Assembly (NCBI RefSeq): GCF_038443385.1
Contig: NZ_CP151726.1
Coordinates: 8,308,001 to 8,372,000, forward strand
DNA: 64,000 nucleotides
Direction: 5' to 3'
From: Stieleria varia
GTDB lineage: Bacteria; Planctomycetota; Planctomycetia; Pirellulales; Pirellulaceae
Shown: positions 10,355-20,251 of the stretch, piece after piece
How the letters are laid out: every line of letters starts with the position of its first letter
How positions within the stretch are numbered: the first letter of the stretch is position 1
Position numbers and translations under genes: made by a program
The notes under the pieces: generated by a model
Told to the model about the DNA's origin: nothing
The model's input: the letters and a program-made list of their open reading frames with translations, nothing else
Databases searched by the model: none

Positions 10355-11611
10355 ATGCCCCATCTCAGCGACCTTCGTTACAACGCTCGATCCCACAGTT
10401 CTAGAGATCGGTTCGCCCGCTGGACCATTGCCTCCGCTGCTTTGATGGTTGCGATGGCTATCCTGGCTCCGACGATCACTCAGGCTGAATCACCCGCCAG
10501 TGCGACACCAGGCATCAGCAAAGAAAAACCCGCCAGTGGGCCATCGGTGAAAGTGGCGGAAGGTTATATGGTCCCGTACTCCATTAAAGTTCCCGGCACC
10601 GATGTCACCGTCGAAATGATTCCCGTCCCAGGCGGCGAGTTCATGATGGGCAGCCCTGAGAGCGAGGAAGGCCACCGAGAAGACGAAGGCCCCCAGGTCA
10701 AAGTCGTAGTGGAACCGATGTGGGTCGCCAAGACCGAAGTGACGTGGGAACTGTACAAGGAGTACATGAAGCTCTACGGCATTTTCAAAGACTTTGAGTC
10801 CAAGAAAATTCGGCCGATCACCGACGAAAACAAAGTCGACGCGATCACCGCACCCACCGAACTCTACGATCCGTCATTCACTTATGAGTACGGCGAAGAA
10901 CCGCAGCAGCCGGCCGTCACCATGACTCAATACGCCGCGCAACAGTTCACCAAGTGGATCAGCCTAGTCAGCGGAACCCAGTACCGCTTGCCCACCGAAG
11001 CCGAATGGGAATACGCCGCTCGTGGTGGTACATCCACTGCATACAGTTGGGGAAATGCATCCGATAACATCGAAGACTACGCATACCTGTTCGACAACTC
11101 CGACGAAGGTGCCGGATTTGTCGGGACGAAGAAACCCAATCCGTTCGGCTTGCACGACATGCACGGCAATGCGGCCGAGTGGACCGTCAATGCCTACACT
11201 GAAAACGGCTACGCGGACTTTGCCGACAAACAACCCATCGCCGCAGTGGACATGGTCAAATGGCCTGAGACGGCATTTCCCAGCGTCGTCCGTGGCGGCA
11301 GTTGGTGGGACGAAGAAAAGGAAGCACTTCGCAGCGCCGCTCGATTGGCCAGCAACGACGAAGACTGGAAAGAAGAAGACCCCAACTTTCCACTCAGCCC
11401 GTGGTGGTTCACCAGTGACCCGGCGCGTGGCGTCGGCATGAGAATCTTTCGGTCCTACAAAGAACTGCCACGTGAAAAGATCACCAAGTTCTGGGAAGCC
11501 AGCGCCGATGACGTCAAGGGCGACGTGCAGTTGCGAATCGAAGGCGGTCGAGGCGGATTGGGACTGGTCGACAAAGAACTGCCGGCAGCCATCGAGAAGC
11601 TGCAAAAGTAG
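10355..11611 (+). CDS. Exported SUMF1/formylglycine-generating-enzyme-family protein
   Basis: A 418-aa protein with an Arg-rich N-terminus and a signal/anchor segment (about 27-48). It then shows the FGE-sulfatase fold motifs: IPVPGGEFMMGSPESEEG, VTWELYKEYM, RLPTEAEWEYAARGG, GLHDMHGNAAEWT and VVRGGSW. Members either generate formylglycine in sulfatases or have other roles (PvdO/EgtB-like). I cannot see the paired copper-binding cysteines of true FGE, so sulfatase activation is unproven. The stop lies 3 bases before truA, which suggests co-transcription. Confidence 0.85.
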   Translation: MPHLSDLRYNARSHSSRDRFARWTIASAALMVAMAILAPTITQAESPASATPGISKEKPASGPSVKVAEGYMVPYSIKVPGTDVTVEMIPVPGGEFMMGSPESEEGHREDEGPQVKVVVEPMWVAKTEVTWELYKEYMKLYGIFKDFESKKIRPITDENKVDAITAPTELYDPSFTYEYGEEPQQPAVTMTQYAAQQFTKWISLVSGTQYRLPTEAEWEYAARGGTSTAYSWGNASDNIEDYAYLFDNSDEGAGFVGTKKPNPFGLHDMHGNAAEWTVNAYTENGYADFADKQPIAAVDMVKWPETAFPSVVRGGSWWDEEKEALRSAARLASNDEDWKEEDPNFPLSPWWFTSDPARGVGMRIFRSYKELPREKITKFWEASADDVKGDVQLRIEGGRGGLGLVDKELPAAIEKLQK

Positions 11612-11614
11612 CGG

Positions 11615-12379
11615 ATGCCGCGATTCTTTAAATTGACCGTCGCCTACGACGGCACAAACTACTCGGGTTGGCAAGTTCAGCCCGAGCAGAGGACCATTCA
11701 AGGCGAATTACAATCCGCCATCCGACGCGCGACCAAACACGAGGTCGCCGTCATCGGCAGCGGCAGGACCGACGCAGGTGTTCATGCGATTGGTCAAGTC
11801 GCCAGCATCAAGCTGCCCGAGTGGACCGCAGGGACCATCGCGCTAACCAAAGCGATCAACTCGCGACTACCCGAAACCATCTCCGTCTTGCGTGTCGACG
11901 AAGCGCCCGATGACTTTCACGCGATCCGTGATGCGATCGGCAAACGATACCGGTATCAATTGCAAGTTCGCGGCAACCATTGCCCGTTCGAACATCGTTA
12001 CCGCTGGCGATTGCGGCGAGCCGTGGATATCGACGCGATGCAGCAGGCGGCCGAACGCATCGTGGGCGAAAAGGACTTTGCCAGCTTTCAATCCGCCGGC
12101 GCCGATCGCAAAACCACGGTCCGCGACGTGCGAGCCTGTGATGTGATCGTGCAGAATGCCGATCCCGAGCGTTTTCACGTCGCCATCGAGGTCGAGTCAA
12201 ACGGATTCTTGTACAACATGGTCCGAAATATTGTCGGAACGGTGGTCGAAGTCGGCTTTGGCAAGCAGCCACCGGAATGGATTGACGAGGTGATTTCCGC
12301 CCAGAACCGCATCCATGCGGGACAAACGGCACCGCCCCAGGGCCTCTTTTTATTACGTGTCGATTACGACCCGATGTGA
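11615..12379 (+). CDS. truA: tRNA pseudouridine(38-40) synthase
   Basis: TruA isomerises uridines 38-40 in the tRNA anticodon stem. The 254 aa fit the family length. The N-terminal FKLTVAYDGTNYSGWQVQP and the catalytic GSGRTDAGVHA (Asp at position 53) are diagnostic, and the C-terminal FLYNMVRNIVGTVVEVG block is present. It starts 3 bases after the SUMF1-family gene. A gap of about 425 bases with a MITE follows. Confidence 0.96.
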   Translation: MPRFFKLTVAYDGTNYSGWQVQPEQRTIQGELQSAIRRATKHEVAVIGSGRTDAGVHAIGQVASIKLPEWTAGTIALTKAINSRLPETISVLRVDEAPDDFHAIRDAIGKRYRYQLQVRGNHCPFEHRYRWRLRRAVDIDAMQQAAERIVGEKDFASFQSAGADRKTTVRDVRACDVIVQNADPERFHVAIEVESNGFLYNMVRNIVGTVVEVGFGKQPPEWIDEVISAQNRIHAGQTAPPQGLFLLRVDYDPM

Positions 12380-12587
12380 CCCACTAAAGGCAACACGATC
12401 TGAACGCCTCCTTAACGCCTTCTTAACGGTATTTGGAAGTCAATCGTCGATAATCCCTGCGGATCAATCAGCCCTTTCAAACGAAGCAGCCGGGGCGTTC
12501 AGGCAGATGCATCAAGTTCATTTCAGTGGTGCCCGAGCGCGTTGGTGTCATCAGAGACTGCTAACTTTGTGAGCCGCAAGGCGCTAG

Positions 12588-12735
12588 GAGACTGCTGATT
12601 AAATCGTTGTTCTTTATCACTGTGAGCCGATGGCGCTAGCCACGGGCCTCGAAGGGTTGGGACAGCACCATTAGGCCCGTGACTAGCGCCTTGCGGCTCA
12701 CAGATAGAACGCAGCACGACCAAGTCAGCAGTCTC
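12588..12735. repeat. MITE-like palindromic repeat, copy 1
   Basis: Terminal inverted repeats GAGACTGCTGATT (12588) and TCAGCAGTCTC (12725-12735) enclose an inner inverted repeat (CTGTGAGCCG...CGGCTCACAG) around GCGCTAGCCACGGGCCT. A partial extra copy of the end lies just upstream (from 12554). The same element is found at 28213-28341. No ORF is inside, so it is probably a non-autonomous mobile element. Confidence 0.8.
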
Positions 12736-12804
12736 CATCAACCTTCGGTCAAACGACAGGGCACCGCGAACCCAAGAGTGACGCTGCACAATGCAGCACA
12801 AAAC

Positions 12805-14343
12805 ATGGCGATGTCGGTGAAAGAAAGCGTCCCGCAACCGGTCCTAGACGACGACACCCGCGGCTTAGTCCGTCGGATGCTCGCTGCTGGGCTGGTCGAG
12901 ATCGACGACATCAAAAAAGTCGTTGTGTCCTTGATGGCCGAGAGCAACCAGTTCACCCCCCAGCGACTCGCCGAAGGACTCGTTGGTGCGAGCTTGTTGA
13001 CCGAGTGGCAGTCCCGAAAACTGCTCGAGGGCAAGGCTCGCGGTTTTCATTTGGGCAGCTATCGTTTGCTGAAACCGCTTGGCAAGGGCGGCATGGGTGT
13101 TGTCTTTCTGGCTCAACACAACGTGATGAACCGCCTGATGGCGCTCAAGATCCTGCCGCCCGAAGCCACGGCGGATGCAAAACGAATCGCACGCTTCAAA
13201 GAAGAAGCCCGCGCTTGCGCTCAACTGGATCATCCCAATATCGTCCAGGCGTTCGACTTCTCACAGTCTGATGGCAAGTTGTTCATCGTGATGGAGTACA
13301 TCGACGGCATCGATCTGCATCGCGCGGTCGCTCGCGATGGATTGATGTCCCATGGAACGGCGCTCGACGCAATCACCCAAGCCACACAGGGACTGGCTCA
13401 CGCTCATCAACGCGGCATCATCCACCGCGACATCAAACCGTCGAACCTGTTGTTGCGCAGCGACGGCGTGGTCAAACTCAGCGATCTCGGTTTGGCCCGC
13501 ATCGGATGGGATGCAGCCGATGGCTCCGAGAATCCCGGACGGCTGACTGGCACCGCCGACTTCGTTGCACCCGAGCAAGCGATCAACAGTCGCACCGTGG
13601 ATTCTCGCGCCGACATCTACTCCCTGGGATGCACCTGGTATTTCTTGCTCACCGGTCGCCCACCGTTCTCCGGCGACACCGTGCACATGCGACTGGCCAA
13701 ACACCAAACCGCTCCCGCACCCGATGTCCGAGCGATCCGCAAAGACTGCCCCGCAGCGATCGCAGAATTGATCCTCCGCATGATGGCCAAACGACCGTCC
13801 GACCGTCCCGCGTCCGCGGTCGAACTGCTCGCCCAACTCGAACGATTGTCAGGGCAAACCGGTGGATCGACACTTGCCAAGCGTTTGCCGTCTGCACAAG
13901 TGGCCCCCGCCGGTAACACGCTCTCAGACAATCCCTCCAGCGATTCTACCTTTGACGACAGTGGACCATTGGAGGAAATGTCCGAAGTTGCTGCGGGGGT
14001 CGAAGTCTTTGATTTCGGCAGCTTGCCCGCAATCGATCTTTCCAAAATCCCGACGACACAAGGCCCAAGTTCGTCGCTGTCTGCCACTCCGATGTCGCCC
14101 TTGGCCAATTCCCCGATGTCGATGCCCGCAAACAACTCGGCGGGCAACAAATCGTCGCGGTCGACCAGCACCACCGATGGCAATCAACAGGTCTTGTTGG
14201 GTGTCGGTTTGGCATTCGCAATCCTTGCTTTGATCGCTGTCGTTGGCGTCGTTTATTATCAAATCAATCAAGAGCCGGCTGCCCAGCCACGACTGAAAAC
14301 CATGGAAGACGGTAAGGGCAACGTGATCGTGATTCGTGAGTGA
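12805..14343 (+). CDS. Ser/Thr protein kinase with C-terminal membrane anchor
   Basis: A 512-aa kinase from the ATG at 12805; the in-frame stretch upstream lies in repeat sequence. The kinase domain has LGKGGMGVVFLA, the VAIK-equivalent MALKIL, HRDIKPSNLLL, DLGLA in place of DFG-LA, and APEQ. A helix near the C-terminus (about 472-492) leaves only some 20 residues on the far side, so unlike the kinase at position 1 it lacks a large external sensor. It is followed by an FHA-domain protein, which may bind kinase-generated phosphothreonine. Confidence 0.9.
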   Translation: MAMSVKESVPQPVLDDDTRGLVRRMLAAGLVEIDDIKKVVVSLMAESNQFTPQRLAEGLVGASLLTEWQSRKLLEGKARGFHLGSYRLLKPLGKGGMGVVFLAQHNVMNRLMALKILPPEATADAKRIARFKEEARACAQLDHPNIVQAFDFSQSDGKLFIVMEYIDGIDLHRAVARDGLMSHGTALDAITQATQGLAHAHQRGIIHRDIKPSNLLLRSDGVVKLSDLGLARIGWDAADGSENPGRLTGTADFVAPEQAINSRTVDSRADIYSLGCTWYFLLTGRPPFSGDTVHMRLAKHQTAPAPDVRAIRKDCPAAIAELILRMMAKRPSDRPASAVELLAQLERLSGQTGGSTLAKRLPSAQVAPAGNTLSDNPSSDSTFDDSGPLEEMSEVAAGVEVFDFGSLPAIDLSKIPTTQGPSSSLSATPMSPLANSPMSMPANNSAGNKSSRSTSTTDGNQQVLLGVGLAFAILALIAVVGVVYYQINQEPAAQPRLKTMEDGKGNVIVIRE

Positions 14344-14402
14344 CACCCATTCTCGCCCAACCTTGTATTCCGTCTTCCATCGCCCAGATTCCCCCACGAT
14401 TC

Positions 14403-15443
14403 ATGAATGTTGAACTGACTCTCAATGTAGGCTCTCCCGGTGGGACCATCGCGCCCCTGCAGGAAGGCTACTACATGATCGGTCGGCATCGTGAATGCCA
14501 GATTCGCCCGAAGAGCAAATCTGTTAGTCGTCGCCACTGCCTGATCCTCAATAACGAAGACGGTCTGGGGATCTTGGATCTGGAGAGCACTCGAGGAACG
14601 CAGGTCAACGGCAAGCGGCTGCACCCCAAGACTTGGCATCGACTCAACCACGGCGATCTCGTCCGTTGCGGCAAAGTCACGATCGAAGTCAGCATTTCGC
14701 AGCCCAATGCAAAATCGAACGGAAAGCCCCAATCAACATCAAAGGCCCACGCCAAGTTGAGCCTTCCCGACGACTCGATCGCACGACAAAGACTCGCATC
14801 GATCGGTACTGATACCCCGGAATCCTGGCACAGTGTCGATGTCGAAATGTTCCTCTCGCCTGAGAACATTGATGATGAAAACATCCTGGGGCAGGGCGTC
14901 GAAGACCCTTCTCAAGACTCCGACGAAATCGATCCGGCAACCATCTCAAACGAAGCTCAAACGGCCGACCGCCAAGTTGTCACCGCTGCGACGTCCGACG
15001 GAGCAAAGCTGAGCCAGGATACCGAAGACCTCAGCATCTTTGCCGACACCCCGCTGGATGACGACGAATCGGCCTCGAGCGTGGATCTGTTCAACTTTTC
15101 CGATGACGAGGGCGGGTCAAACAAGGGCGGGGCGAACGCGGACGGGGCGAACGCGGACGGGGGAACTCATGTCGACAGCACCGCTGAATCCACGAGCGAA
15201 TCGAAACCCCCTGCCCCGAAAAAGACGAAGCCGCTAAAACCCCACAAAATCCCCAAGCCAAAGCGTCCCAAGGGACCGTCGCGTCTGCCCTCGTTTTCGC
15301 TCAGCAGCCTGTCGGGCGATACCGATACCTGGAAAATGGTCGCCGCAGGAGCCTTGGCCCTGTGCTTGCTGGGGTTTGCTGCGTACCAAGCGGTGGGTTT
15401 CTTCAAAGGCCCCGAGGTACGCGTGCTGCGAGATTTGGACTGA
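14403..15443 (+). CDS. FHA-domain protein with C-terminal transmembrane segment
   Basis: A 346-aa protein. The N-terminal FHA domain (about 1-100) shows IGRHRECQIR, SVSRRHC and RGTQVNG, the phosphothreonine-binding loop residues. A long acidic, low-complexity linker with tandem GANADG and a Lys/Pro-rich segment leads to a terminal helix (about 312-332). I chose the ATG at 14403 (MNVELTL) because the upstream codons overlap the kinase stop and are not FHA-like. Its place directly after a kinase gene suggests it is a phosphopeptide-binding partner; this is an inference. Confidence 0.85.
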   Translation: MNVELTLNVGSPGGTIAPLQEGYYMIGRHRECQIRPKSKSVSRRHCLILNNEDGLGILDLESTRGTQVNGKRLHPKTWHRLNHGDLVRCGKVTIEVSISQPNAKSNGKPQSTSKAHAKLSLPDDSIARQRLASIGTDTPESWHSVDVEMFLSPENIDDENILGQGVEDPSQDSDEIDPATISNEAQTADRQVVTAATSDGAKLSQDTEDLSIFADTPLDDDESASSVDLFNFSDDEGGSNKGGANADGANADGGTHVDSTAESTSESKPPAPKKTKPLKPHKIPKPKRPKGPSRLPSFSLSSLSGDTDTWKMVAAGALALCLLGFAAYQAVGFFKGPEVRVLRDLD

Positions 15444-15531
15444 TTATCGGGGCTGGACGACTTTTTTGCCGCAGCAGGGGAGAAAGTTGCCTGGGGAAAA
15501 CGCCGCTTGGCCAACTATAATCGGCCCCACC

Positions 15532-16932
15532 ATGGCGCGCGACTCCTTCACTGCCGACTCTTCTTTGCTCTCCGAACAGGTTCACCCTGCGCGCGTGTCG
15601 CTGGACCCAGCGGTGGAGAACCTGTCCGAGCTAACAGGCCCGTCGCACCAGGCATCGCCTTCACCAAACGGCCAAGCATCGATCGCTCATACGGACGCCG
15701 GTGACAGTGCCCCCAAAGTCCGTTTTCAGTTTGTCGCGACCGTCGCGGTCGCGTTTGCCATCGTCCTGCTGCAGATGGCTCAAGGCATCTTGCTGGCACG
15801 GTTGCTCGGTCCCGAAGGCCGCGGGGCCTACGCAACGGCCGTCCTGTATGCGCAGATGTTGCTGTACATCGGACTGTTCGGTGGACTGGAAGTCATCTGC
15901 CGATACGCGGCAGAGGCGCGTGTGGATCAGACGCAACTCCGTCGCGCAGCGCTCTGGCTGGGCATGACCACCGGAATCATCACCACGGCGGTCGTCGTCG
16001 TCTTGGCCGCCACCATGCTGCCGGCAGAGAAACGTTACTTGATCCCACAAGCCATCATCGTCTCACTCAGCGTCATGGGCCAACAAGTCATGTTGATCAT
16101 GACCGCAGTCGATCGCGGCAGAGGCAGATTCGGGCCGTACAACATCCGTCGAGTGATCGCCGCAGCAGCGTTTCCCGTGCTGTTGCTCATCGCATTGCCA
16201 TTCACTCAAATCGATGTCAACCTCGCGTGCTGGCTGTTCGTCGGTGCATCGGTGATCTCGATGCTCGCGTGCTTGACTCATCTGCCCAAACCGTTCACCG
16301 GTGAAAGTCATCCATCGGTTCCCAAGCTGCTCAAAGAAAGTCGTCCCTACGCGGTATCGATGCTGGTCACGGACCTGTTCGATCGTATGGACCTATTCTT
16401 GGTCACTTGGTTGGTCGTCCTGCAGGAACAAGGATTCTATGCAGCGATCGTTCCAGTGGTTTATCCGTTGACGGTCATCCCCAATACCATGGGATTGTTT
16501 CTGTTCAACGCCGGAGCTGATCAAGAACGCTCGTTGACGACGAAAGACATCCATCGGATCCTCGGTTCCGCCATCGCAGTGCAAACCATGATGACCGTCG
16601 CATTCGTCATCTTGGTCGGCCCCGTGGTTCGCCTGCTGTACGGCGAAGCGTTTGAACCGGCGATTGAGTTCGCTTATTGGCTCGCTCCCGCATCGGCCAT
16701 CAAAGGCATCCTGCAAGGACTGGACAGCTATCTCAAAGGACGAGGACGCCCGCTCTCTGTGTTGGGTTGCCGAATCGTTGCCATCGTCATGATGCTGATT
16801 GTCACCATGCTGCTGCTCGATTCGATGGGCACGGTCGCCGTCGCCGTCGCGGCACTGGCCGGTCAAGTCGTCTGCCTGATCTGGTTCGCCGCCATCGTCT
16901 ACGCCGACGTCCAACCCGAACGCCTCTCGTAA
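15532..16932 (+). CDS. Polysaccharide flippase-like membrane protein (MOP superfamily, Wzx-type)
   Basis: A 466-aa protein with about 12 hydrophobic helices after a 60-aa cytoplasmic N-terminus. The first helices carry the LLARLLGPEGRGAYA motif typical of lipid-linked oligosaccharide flippases. The start is the ATG at 15532; an upstream in-frame extension overlaps the FHA gene end and looks non-coding. It probably flips an isoprenoid-linked glycan across the inner membrane. No glycosyltransferase neighbours are visible, so the substrate is unknown. Confidence 0.8.
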   Translation: MARDSFTADSSLLSEQVHPARVSLDPAVENLSELTGPSHQASPSPNGQASIAHTDAGDSAPKVRFQFVATVAVAFAIVLLQMAQGILLARLLGPEGRGAYATAVLYAQMLLYIGLFGGLEVICRYAAEARVDQTQLRRAALWLGMTTGIITTAVVVVLAATMLPAEKRYLIPQAIIVSLSVMGQQVMLIMTAVDRGRGRFGPYNIRRVIAAAAFPVLLLIALPFTQIDVNLACWLFVGASVISMLACLTHLPKPFTGESHPSVPKLLKESRPYAVSMLVTDLFDRMDLFLVTWLVVLQEQGFYAAIVPVVYPLTVIPNTMGLFLFNAGADQERSLTTKDIHRILGSAIAVQTMMTVAFVILVGPVVRLLYGEAFEPAIEFAYWLAPASAIKGILQGLDSYLKGRGRPLSVLGCRIVAIVMMLIVTMLLLDSMGTVAVAVAALAGQVVCLIWFAAIVYADVQPERLS

Positions 16933-17039
16933 TGGGATTCGCCAGATCGCCATCGACGTGGAACGTCGAGCAACTATCGATCTCACTGCGTCTTTCGACG
17001 TTCCAACAATGACAACGCACGATCAAAGCTGCGTTTCCC

Positions 17040-17852
17040 CTACGCCAAACCGGCTTTCTTTTTGGCTTTCTTCATCGATTTGGCGATCGCCTTGTCGTGT
17101 GCCAGCTCAGGCGAGAGAGAAACGATCTCGTCGTAACTTGCCGCAGCCTCCGCGAACTGCTTGGCCGTCATCTGCTCGGGCACCATCTGCAACAAGATCG
17201 GCAGCCGTTCTTGAGGCGTTGTAGCCTGCGCAAGTGCCGCTTTGTACGCCTCGATGGCTTCCGCCCGACGCTTGCGAACGACCAACAAGTGGGCCCTTTG
17301 CTGGTGTGGGTACGCCACGTCGGTCTTGCTCGCTGCCGCAGCACTGAGCGACTCGATCGCGGCGTCGGTACGCCCCCGCATCGTTTCCATCGCGGCTGTC
17401 AGCACATGGCTGGCATACTTTGCCCTCGGGTCGCGAAGCTGTGACAACAACCCTTCACAGTACTCGTTTTCACCAGCAGCGTACAACCAGTCAAACGCGC
17501 CGTGCAGAAACGCAACGCAATCCGTCGGCTCGCCGGTTTCATCGCCCTCGATCACAAATTGCTCTTCACCCGACTGCAACGCGACCACGGCATCCGCCGC
17601 GTGGTCCTTCATCGACTGCGTCACTTGCTCATAGTTCTCCACCTCAAACTCTTGATAAACATTGCACTTGGAGCACGCCTTGTGGTGTCGCCGCCGACCC
17701 CGGGTGGGGATCACGGGCAGATAGTACAAGTGAAAGAACATCAGTGGCGATGAACTCTTCAGCTTGGTGAACTGATCGCAGTGGGCACAAAAGCCGTGTT
17801 GAACCACGCGAGCGGATCCGAAGTAAGGTCGTGTTCCAAAAATGATGATCAT
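17040..17852 (-). CDS. Zinc-ribbon protein with TPR-like C-terminus
   Basis: A 270-aa protein from the ATG at 17852. The N-terminus has FGTRPYF and two CxxC pairs (CAHC and CSKC) about 40 residues apart, consistent with a split zinc ribbon flanking a hydrophobic PLMFFHLYYLPVIP segment. The C-terminal half is Ala-rich and helical with TPR-like spacing (QRAHLLVVRKRRAEAIEAYKAAL) and ends in a Lys-rich tail. Function unknown. It is convergent with the flippase gene and divergent from the NYN gene. Confidence 0.7.
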   Translation of the reverse strand: MIIIFGTRPYFGSARVVQHGFCAHCDQFTKLKSSSPLMFFHLYYLPVIPTRGRRRHHKACSKCNVYQEFEVENYEQVTQSMKDHAADAVVALQSGEEQFVIEGDETGEPTDCVAFLHGAFDWLYAAGENEYCEGLLSQLRDPRAKYASHVLTAAMETMRGRTDAAIESLSAAAASKTDVAYPHQQRAHLLVVRKRRAEAIEAYKAALAQATTPQERLPILLQMVPEQMTAKQFAEAAASYDEIVSLSPELAHDKAIAKSMKKAKKKAGLA

Positions 17853-18130
17853 GTGTTGAATGCACGCGGGAGTGAGAACAAAGCCAACAAATAGTGCCAA
17901 AGTGCCAAACGAGCGGACGATGTGACGGCAATGGTATACCCCATTTGCTTCACCCCATGGTACCCGGTTCCTACCGCGACGCGTCAGTGCATCACCACGC
18001 GTTCCCGCCACGAACCTGACCTCGCAACCCCTTCGCGATTGTACGATCATGATGATTGGGCTACGATCGATCGGATTGGCGGATCAATGACGGCATCGCC
18101 CGCTCCCATTTCTCCAAACGTCTTCTGTCC

Positions 18131-18760
18131 ATGCCATGGGTTTTGCTGATCGACGGCTACAACGTGATCGCCCCCGTGGCGAGACCTGGTCGTCAATCCC
18201 GCTGGGTTTCTGCCAGCGAGCCCGATCCGCTATGGCTGCATCGGGAGCGAATGCTCTTGATCCAGCGGCTCGCTGACGCATTACCTAAATCCGTTCACGC
18301 AAAAACCTGCGTTGTGTTTGACGCACGAAATCCTCCGCCAGATCGCTCCGATTCGTTCACCGAGCGTGGGATCTCGATTCGCTTTGCCGTCGATCACCCG
18401 GAGGCCGATGACCTGCTGGAGGAAATCATCCGCGCCCATCATTCGCCCAAGCGTTTGATGGTGGTTTCGTCAGACCACCGCGTTCAATCCGCCGCAAAGC
18501 GACGCGGCGCTCAGACATGCGACTCCCAACAGTGGCTCGATGACCTGTTGGATGGAAAGGTCCGGCTGGCGATCAAGATTCCGCGATCCAAGCAAGAAAG
18601 AGCAGGGGACCTGACGACGATGACGACATCATCCGGCCAGCCAAACGAAACGGGCGGGGCAGGGCAGGGCGGCAGCAAGCCAAGTGGCGGGATTTCTGCA
18701 GACGAAGTCTCCCAGTGGCTCGACGAATTCGGCTTCGATCGCCCAGACAGACCCGACTGA
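18131..18760 (+). CDS. NYN-domain (YacP/Rae1-like) putative ribonuclease
   Basis: A 209-aa protein starting MPWVLLIDGYNVI at 18131; the N-terminal LLIDGYNVI with its metal-binding Asp marks the NYN/PIN-like nuclease fold. Further acidic positions are in CVVFDARN and HPEADDLLEEII, and VVSSDHRVQ precedes a conserved Ala-rich helix. Family members cleave mRNA on the ribosome or process RNA. The C-terminal linker includes a copy of GGGGCAGGGCAGGG (18656-18670), read as GGAGQGG. Confidence 0.8.
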   Translation: MPWVLLIDGYNVIAPVARPGRQSRWVSASEPDPLWLHRERMLLIQRLADALPKSVHAKTCVVFDARNPPPDRSDSFTERGISIRFAVDHPEADDLLEEIIRAHHSPKRLMVVSSDHRVQSAAKRRGAQTCDSQQWLDDLLDGKVRLAIKIPRSKQERAGDLTTMTTSSGQPNETGGAGQGGSKPSGGISADEVSQWLDEFGFDRPDRPD

Positions 18761-19018
18761 CGGTGGCGATCAAAAACCGCCAGCCCCCCCAAACCCTCGC
18801 GTTCGTGGCAGATTGCCGCTTAAAATCACCCGCAATGCGGCCCCCTCCCGCCGGTGAACGTCCCGGCCAGCCCTCCGCCACGGTTGCTCCTTCCGTACTC
18901 GCTACCCCAAGCGTAGAATCAGGCCAGACCTGCACCGAGATGCAGGCGGGGATCATCGCAGGCGCCCTCGTTTCCCCTGCAAACTTTCCGCTGAACCTTC
19001 ACGTTTCACGATTCCATC

Positions 19019-20131
19019 ATGACTGCAACCGCCGTCTCGCAACGAGCCTTCAACTTTTCGGCCGGCCCAGCCGTTCTTCCCGTCTCCGTCCTCCAGGAGG
19101 TGCAGGACGAACTCTTGTGCTTGCCCGGTGCACGCACGTCACTGATGGAAATGAGCCATCGTGAAAAGGAATTCATCGAAATCCTGCATGACGCCGAAAA
19201 CTCGCTCCGATCCCTGATGGGTATCAGCGACGATTACGCGGTACTGTTCCTGCAAGGCGGCGCAGCGCTTCAGTTCTCCATGATCCCCGCCAACTTGCTC
19301 CGCGGCACCGACAAAACCGCTGCCTACATCCAGACCGGAACCTGGGGCAAGAAAGCGATCGGAGAAGCCAAGAAGGAAGGCAAGATCAACGTCGTTTACG
19401 ACGCCGCCACCAGCAATTTCAACCATGTGCCCGCCGCGGGTGACTACCAAGTCGCCGACGACGCTGCCTATCTGTACTATTGCAGCAACGAAACCATCCA
19501 AGGCGTTCAGTTCCAATCCGAACCAGAGTGCCCGTCGAGCGTCCCGCTGATCAGCGATGCATCGAGCGACTTTCTGTGCCGTCCGCTGGACATCAACAAG
19601 TACGGTTTGCTCTACGCATGCGCTCAAAAGAACGCGGGCCCCGCCGGCGTGACCGCGGTCATCATTCGTCGCGATTTGCTCGACCGAGGCAGCGATCAAC
19701 TGCCCGGCTACCTTAACTACAAGAACCACGCCGAAAACGATTCGGAATGGAACACCCCGCCGACCTTTGCCATCTACGTGCTCGGTAAAGTCGCTCGCTG
19801 GCTGACCAACGACATCGGCGGACTCGACGCAATGGAAAAAATCAACCGCGAAAAATCGCAACTGCTGTACTCGGCAATCGATGAAAGCGATGGATTTTAC
19901 GCCAGCCACGCCAAGCCCGATTGCCGTTCGACGATGAACGTCACCTTCAACTTGCCCAACGACGAGTTACTGACGGCTTTCATCAAGGGTGCCGCCGAGA
20001 ACGACTTGGTCAACCTGAAAGGTCACCGCAGCGTCGGCGGAATTCGTGCCAGCATCTACAACGCCATGCCACGCGAAGGCGTCGAGTGCCTGGCCAACTT
20101 CATGAAAGACTTTGCGTCTAAGAATGGTTGA
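19019..20131 (+). CDS. serC: Phosphoserine aminotransferase
   Basis: Converts 3-phosphohydroxypyruvate and glutamate to phosphoserine, with PLP. The 370 aa start with FNFSAGPAVLPVSVLQEVQDE, contain FLQGGAALQFSMIP and SDASSDFLCRPLDINKYGLLYACAQKNAGPAGV (shown here only to locate the PLP-lysine region around KYGLLYACAQKN), and end with GGIRASIYNAMP. It precedes serA by 120 bases in the same direction, so the two steps of serine synthesis are likely one operon. Confidence 0.95.
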   Translation: MTATAVSQRAFNFSAGPAVLPVSVLQEVQDELLCLPGARTSLMEMSHREKEFIEILHDAENSLRSLMGISDDYAVLFLQGGAALQFSMIPANLLRGTDKTAAYIQTGTWGKKAIGEAKKEGKINVVYDAATSNFNHVPAAGDYQVADDAAYLYYCSNETIQGVQFQSEPECPSSVPLISDASSDFLCRPLDINKYGLLYACAQKNAGPAGVTAVIIRRDLLDRGSDQLPGYLNYKNHAENDSEWNTPPTFAIYVLGKVARWLTNDIGGLDAMEKINREKSQLLYSAIDESDGFYASHAKPDCRSTMNVTFNLPNDELLTAFIKGAAENDLVNLKGHRSVGGIRASIYNAMPREGVECLANFMKDFASKNG

Positions 20132-20251
20132 TCCTCACTCGATCAAGCTTCGTACCGGGCAACTGCTCGCATTTGTCCAGTCACCGGCCGCAACGTCACG
20201 CTTGCGGCATCTGAACCTTTCTTCCCAACATCCCAACCACTCAGCTCCGCT

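Noticed and set aside
10355..11611. Formylglycine-generating enzyme for the nearby sulfatase
   Set aside because: The fold motifs are present, but I could not see the active-site cysteine pair, so the entry keeps the broader SUMF1-family name.
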